A stretch of 33,766 bases of DNA from Desulfamplus sp. (GTDB taxonomy: Bacteria; Desulfobacterota; Desulfobacteria; Desulfobacterales; Desulfobacteraceae), in assembly GCA_015231705.1 (NCBI GenBank), contig JADGBC010000018.1, positions 1-33,766 of the forward strand, read 5' to 3'. The translations under genes and the position numbers were made by a program. Numbering within the stretch: position 1 is the stretch's first letter; every line of letters starts with the position of its first letter. Positions 31,901 to 33,766 of this stretch are shown piece by piece. A model generated the notes under the pieces. The model was not told where the DNA came from. It saw nothing but the letters and a program-made list of their open reading frames with translations, and made no database searches.

Positions 31901-33639
31901 TTTTTACCTGTTCTCAGGATTCCCAGGATCATATGAAAAAAGTGATCCTTGAAAAGAATATCAACCGCGTGGTGGTCGCATCCTGCTCTCCAAGAACCCA
32001 TGAACCACTGTTTCAGGAGACAATAAGAGAGGCAGGACTCAACAAGTATCTGTTTGAAATGGCAAATATAAGAGACCAAAATACTTGGGTTCATATGAAC
32101 AGCCCTGAAAAAGCGACCCAGAAGGCAAAGGAGTTGGTTCGGATGGCTGTTGCAAAAGCCGCTCATGTTGAGCCTTTGCATCAGGTAAAACTTGCCATCA
32201 AAAAATCGGTACTGGTTATAGGAGGAGGTATCTCCGGTATGGAAGCCGCTTTAAGTGTTGCTGATCAAGGTTTCAAAGCCATTCTTGTCGAGAAGAGCGA
32301 ATCTCTTGGCGGCAATGCGACCAAATTAAGAGCCACATGGCAGGGAGAGCCTATTCAGCCCTGGCTCAATCATCTTATAACAAGGGTAAGCGACAACCCC
32401 AATATTGAGCTCTATCTTGATACTGAGGTAAAAAGCACCACCGGAACTCTGGGTAATTTTATAACAACGCTATCATCTTGCATATCCAAAGATTCAGGTT
32501 CCTCAAAATCCACAGATTCAACAACTTTACAAAAATCGGCTGAATCTGCAAGCTCACAATCAACAGAGTCAGGTGCTTTAAAACACACAGATTCTGCAAA
32601 AAGTAAATTAACAGGTTCAGGGATTTCATACCTTACAACAATCGAGCATGGTGCAGCAATCATTGCCACAGGCGGCAAAGAGGATAAACCAACTGAGTAT
32701 CTATATGGAGAGCATCCTGATGTATTGACTCACCTGGATATGGATCAGGTGTTAGAGTATGGCACCAAAAGAATCGCAAAGGTAAAAACAGTTGTTTTTA
32801 TCCAGTGCGTAGGCTCAAGAAATAGTGACAAACCTTATTGCAGCAAAATCTGCTGTACCCATAGCCTGAAAAGTGCCATTGAGGTGAAAAAGAGAAGACC
32901 ATCAGCACGAGTTTATATCATTTACAGGGATATCCGCTCTTATGGATTCAGAGAAGATCTTTATCAGGAAGCACGTCAGAAAGGCATTATATTTATCAGG
33001 TATGATCTTGAAAAAATGCCTCAGGTTAAGGCTGTCAAGAGACAGGAGACAGAAGAGAGTGTTTACAGATATGATAAGGACAAGTATGGAAATCTTGAAC
33101 TTACGGTCATTGATCATGTTCTGAGGATGCCGGTCAAGATAAATCCTGATCTTCTTGTTCTTGCATCAGGCATTGTCCCCAATGCAAATAAACATCTGTT
33201 TGAGGCATTTAAAATTCCGGTAAATGCAGATGGATTCCTTGTGGAGGCTCATGCGAAACTCAGGCCGGTTGACTTTGCCTCAGATGGTCTTTTTGTGGCA
33301 GGTCTTGCCCATTACCCCAAACCTCTTGAGGAGTGCATAGCTCAGGCAAAAGCGGCAGTATCAAGAGCAATGAGGATTGTATCTCGTGATTCTATCATGG
33401 TTGGCGGTGTGGTGGCTGTTGTACAGCCTGAGAAGTGTGCGGTATGTCTTACCTGCGTGAGAACCTGTCCATACGAGATACCATATATCCATCAAGACGG
33501 GTATGCTGTAATTGACCCTGGTGAGTGTCACGGCTGCGGTCTTTGCGTATCAGAGTGCCCTGGTAAGGCAATCAGGCTAAATCACTTTACAGATGATCAG
33601 ATCATGGCAAAAACAGATGCTCTGTTCAAGGTTGCGTGA
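28918..33639 (+). CDS. hdrA: Large HdrA fusion: HdrA - NfnB/GltD-like - HdrA
   Basis: 1573 residues, much longer than a single HdrA (about 650). An N-terminal HdrA FAD part has VVGAGIAGIQASLDL and TNDCSMCIISPK, with a ferredoxin-like CTACGECANVCP at Cys109. A GltD/NfnB-like insert runs from about residue 158 to 610: CKLICPAGLNVQGYV (Fer4_20 type), IIGSGPAGLSAAYHLA for FAD, IGGGNVAIDVARSAV for NAD(P)H. HdrA then resumes with CLNCGYCSEC and LQCVGSRD...YCSGVCC. A second HdrA module starts near 1100 (VIGGGISGMEAAL), with a second CVGSR...YCSKICC and two C-terminal [4Fe-4S] motifs (CAVCLTCVRTCP, CHGCGLCVSECP). It probably bifurcates electrons between ferredoxin, NAD(P)H and the HdrCB protein. AAGGAGGT lies six bases before ATG 28918. 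Confidence 0.88.
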   Translation: MTHQKNGAVLVVGAGIAGIQASLDLADSGYLVYLVDSDSAIGGVMAKLDKTFPTNDCSMCIISPKLVEAGRHLNIELLNKTRVKEVLGTSGNFKVKLLEEPRFIDLEKCTACGECANVCPVELPSQFDEKLCDRKAAFKLYPQAMPSAYTIEKGDRAPCKLICPAGLNVQGYVQMVKQGKYKEALEIIMEQLPLPGVLGRICPHECENGCRRGELDQPIAIRDLKRLAADSFDARQIEIECAPSTGKKVAIIGSGPAGLSAAYHLAKKGIQSTIFEALSKAGGMLRVGIPDHRLPPEVLDRDIEVITNLGVEIRLNTPLGIDLSSDGSNAQGQDVTIDSLLADGFDAVFLGMGAHKGIDLAIPGDHLDGVKQGVDYLRELNLTGTTATGKKVAVIGGGNVAIDVARSAVRLGAEEVTIIYRRTRKEMPAWEEEISAAETEGVKIIYLSAPQQAIGTSTDASGNQQGTLSAVRCIRMELGEPDSSGRRRPVPVPGSEYDLEVDQLICAIGQQPDVSSLKKRGGSVNDTNIDGDGTGGEIKITKWATTEVNPITFETGKKAVFAGGDLQTGPGVAISAIAAGMEAAESIARYLKGEDMALGRERNITESPDYTPILEDMPKAKRAKVRELSIEQRKGNFNEVELGLDQESGKYEADRCLNCGYCSECMACVDACLANAVDHSMIPKVHEIEVGAVILAPGFTPFNPAVYETYGYGTHPNIVTSIEFERLLSASGPYKGHLVRPSDETEPKKIAWLQCVGSRDINRGGHSYCSGVCCMYANKQAVIAKEHSDHELDTAIFFMDMRTHGKEFDKYNIRAEDESGVRFVRSRIHSIFPMRDDRLRIVYATESGSTAEEIFDIVVLSIGLAPCSDAVELANVMGIELNRHQFAKTSSLAPVTTTKDGVYVCGAFQEPKDIPMSVMEASAAAAMAAQTLADQRWSLTRTKELPPERDFSGMSPSIGVFVCNCGINIGGIADVPAVRDYAATLPYVTHVEDNLFTCSQDSQDHMKKVILEKNINRVVVASCSPRTHEPLFQETIREAGLNKYLFEMANIRDQNTWVHMNSPEKATQKAKELVRMAVAKAAHVEPLHQVKLAIKKSVLVIGGGISGMEAALSVADQGFKAILVEKSESLGGNATKLRATWQGEPIQPWLNHLITRVSDNPNIELYLDTEVKSTTGTLGNFITTLSSCISKDSGSSKSTDSTTLQKSAESASSQSTESGALKHTDSAKSKLTGSGISYLTTIEHGAAIIATGGKEDKPTEYLYGEHPDVLTHLDMDQVLEYGTKRIAKVKTVVFIQCVGSRNSDKPYCSKICCTHSLKSAIEVKKRRPSARVYIIYRDIRSYGFREDLYQEARQKGIIFIRYDLEKMPQVKAVKRQETEESVYRYDKDKYGNLELTVIDHVLRMPVKINPDLLVLASGIVPNANKHLFEAFKIPVNADGFLVEAHAKLRPVDFASDGLFVAGLAHYPKPLEECIAQAKAAVSRAMRIVSRDSIMVGGVVAVVQPEKCAVCLTCVRTCPYEIPYIHQDGYAVIDPGECHGCGLCVSECPGKAIRLNHFTDDQIMAKTDALFKVA
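32491..32622 (+). repeat. In-frame 24-bp minisatellite in the second HdrA module
   Basis: Five units of about 24 bases, each starting ga(t/a/g)tc and mostly ending aca, encode the octads DSGSSKST, DSTTLQKSA (9), ESASSQST, ESGALKHT and DSAKSKLT, followed by GSG (residues about 1192-1235). They are inserted between beta strands (NFITTLSS and IEHGAAIIATGG) that are normally almost adjacent in HdrA. Confidence 0.75.
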
Positions 33640-33747
33640 GTGAAACCCTACCCTGTCCAACACAAAACAGATACAGATAATCTGTTCAATGTTGTGCTTT
33701 ACGGAATCCGTTGTCTGCCCAACACAAAACAGATATGGAGAAAAACA
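33640..33747. other. Short gap with degenerate repeats of the hdrA 3' end
   Basis: aaaacagat(...)ctgttcaa(g/t)gttg at the hdrA terminus recurs once about 50 bases downstream, and tg(t/c)ccaacacaaaacagata occurs twice (around 33655 and 33716). This looks like a partial tandem duplication of the gene end that has decayed. The frame after the hdrA TGA happens to be open to the window edge. Confidence 0.5.
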
Positions 33748-33766
33748 ATGAATACCTCTTTTGAAC
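33748..33766 (+). CDS. Start of the next gene, possibly mvhD (partial)
   Basis: ATG 33748 with GGAG about eight bases upstream starts MNTSFE and runs off the window. In comparable loci the gene after hdrA is mvhD, whose product often starts with a short acidic tail before the FCCNWC motif. Only six residues are visible, so this is inference from context. Confidence 0.4.

Noticed and set aside
33637-33639. Readthrough of the hdrA TGA as selenocysteine
   Set aside because: It follows the normal C-terminal end after the last ferredoxin motif, the following codons encode nothing recognisable, and a new RBS and ATG appear at 33736-33750.

Overview
The window looks like a moderately AT-rich chromosomal segment from an anaerobic sulfate-reducing deltaproteobacterium, probably order Desulfobacterales. 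This rests on a Tmc-type redox complex with a tetraheme cytochrome c3, a MetF/heterodisulfide-reductase (Hdr) locus with a very large HdrA, a biotin-dependent acyl-CoA degradation cluster, and an in-frame UGA that reads best as selenocysteine. No rRNA, tRNA, CRISPR array or full-length insertion sequence was seen.

Layout. (1) 42-3920: a B12-binding/radical SAM protein with a TPR-like tail (+), convergent with a minus-strand run dtd -> trmJ -> DUF374-type acyltransferase. (2) 3955-4331: a non-coding patch with a 167-bp foldback element flanked by a 12-bp direct repeat, then copies of two dispersed repeat families (R1 and R2). (3) 4367-8854, minus: tmcD -> tmcC -> tmcB -> tmcA -> response regulator, a membrane complex passing electrons between periplasmic cytochrome c3 and the cytoplasm. 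(4) 9349-12047: PAS-nucleotide cyclase, DHH phosphoesterase and a 136-aa unknown. (5) 12575-14158: an unusual zinc-ribbon SDR protein lacking the normal catalytic Tyr. (6) 14261-25364, minus: TetR regulator, carboxyltransferase, biotin carboxylase, BT/biotin-carrier protein, enoyl-CoA hydratase, AtuA-family protein, acyl-CoA dehydrogenase and a 2,4-dienoyl-CoA-reductase-like flavoenzyme. Together these form a branched or terpenoid acyl-CoA degradation route of the Atu/Liu type. (7) 25878-33766, plus: HTH-receiver regulator, MetF, an HdrC/HdrB-type protein interrupted by an in-frame TGA, a 1573-aa HdrA-NfnB-like-HdrA fusion, and the first codons of a further gene, perhaps mvhD.

The standout is region 7. 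The two reading frames at 27614-28333 and 28364-28906 are one frame separated by a single TGA at 28331-28333. That TGA aligns with a conserved Cys of the paralogous TmcB in this same window (E-C-G-H versus E-U-G-H). A 7-bp hairpin with a GG-containing loop, the form expected of a bacterial SECIS, lies 15 nt after the TGA. The likely product is a 430-aa selenoprotein of a MetF-HdrCB-HdrA complex, probably coupling methylene-tetrahydrofolate chemistry to ferredoxin, NAD(P)H and a thiol/disulfide partner.

Other points of structure: in-frame minisatellites encoding Ser/Asp/Glu-rich peptides in biotin carboxylase (7/14-residue period) and HdrA (8-residue period); a carboxylase alpha subunit split in frame inside its BT domain; and two intergenic repeat families, one found directly after stop codons. 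Coordinates of starts are my choices from ribosome-binding-site spacing. All functional names come from motif and context reading, without database searches.
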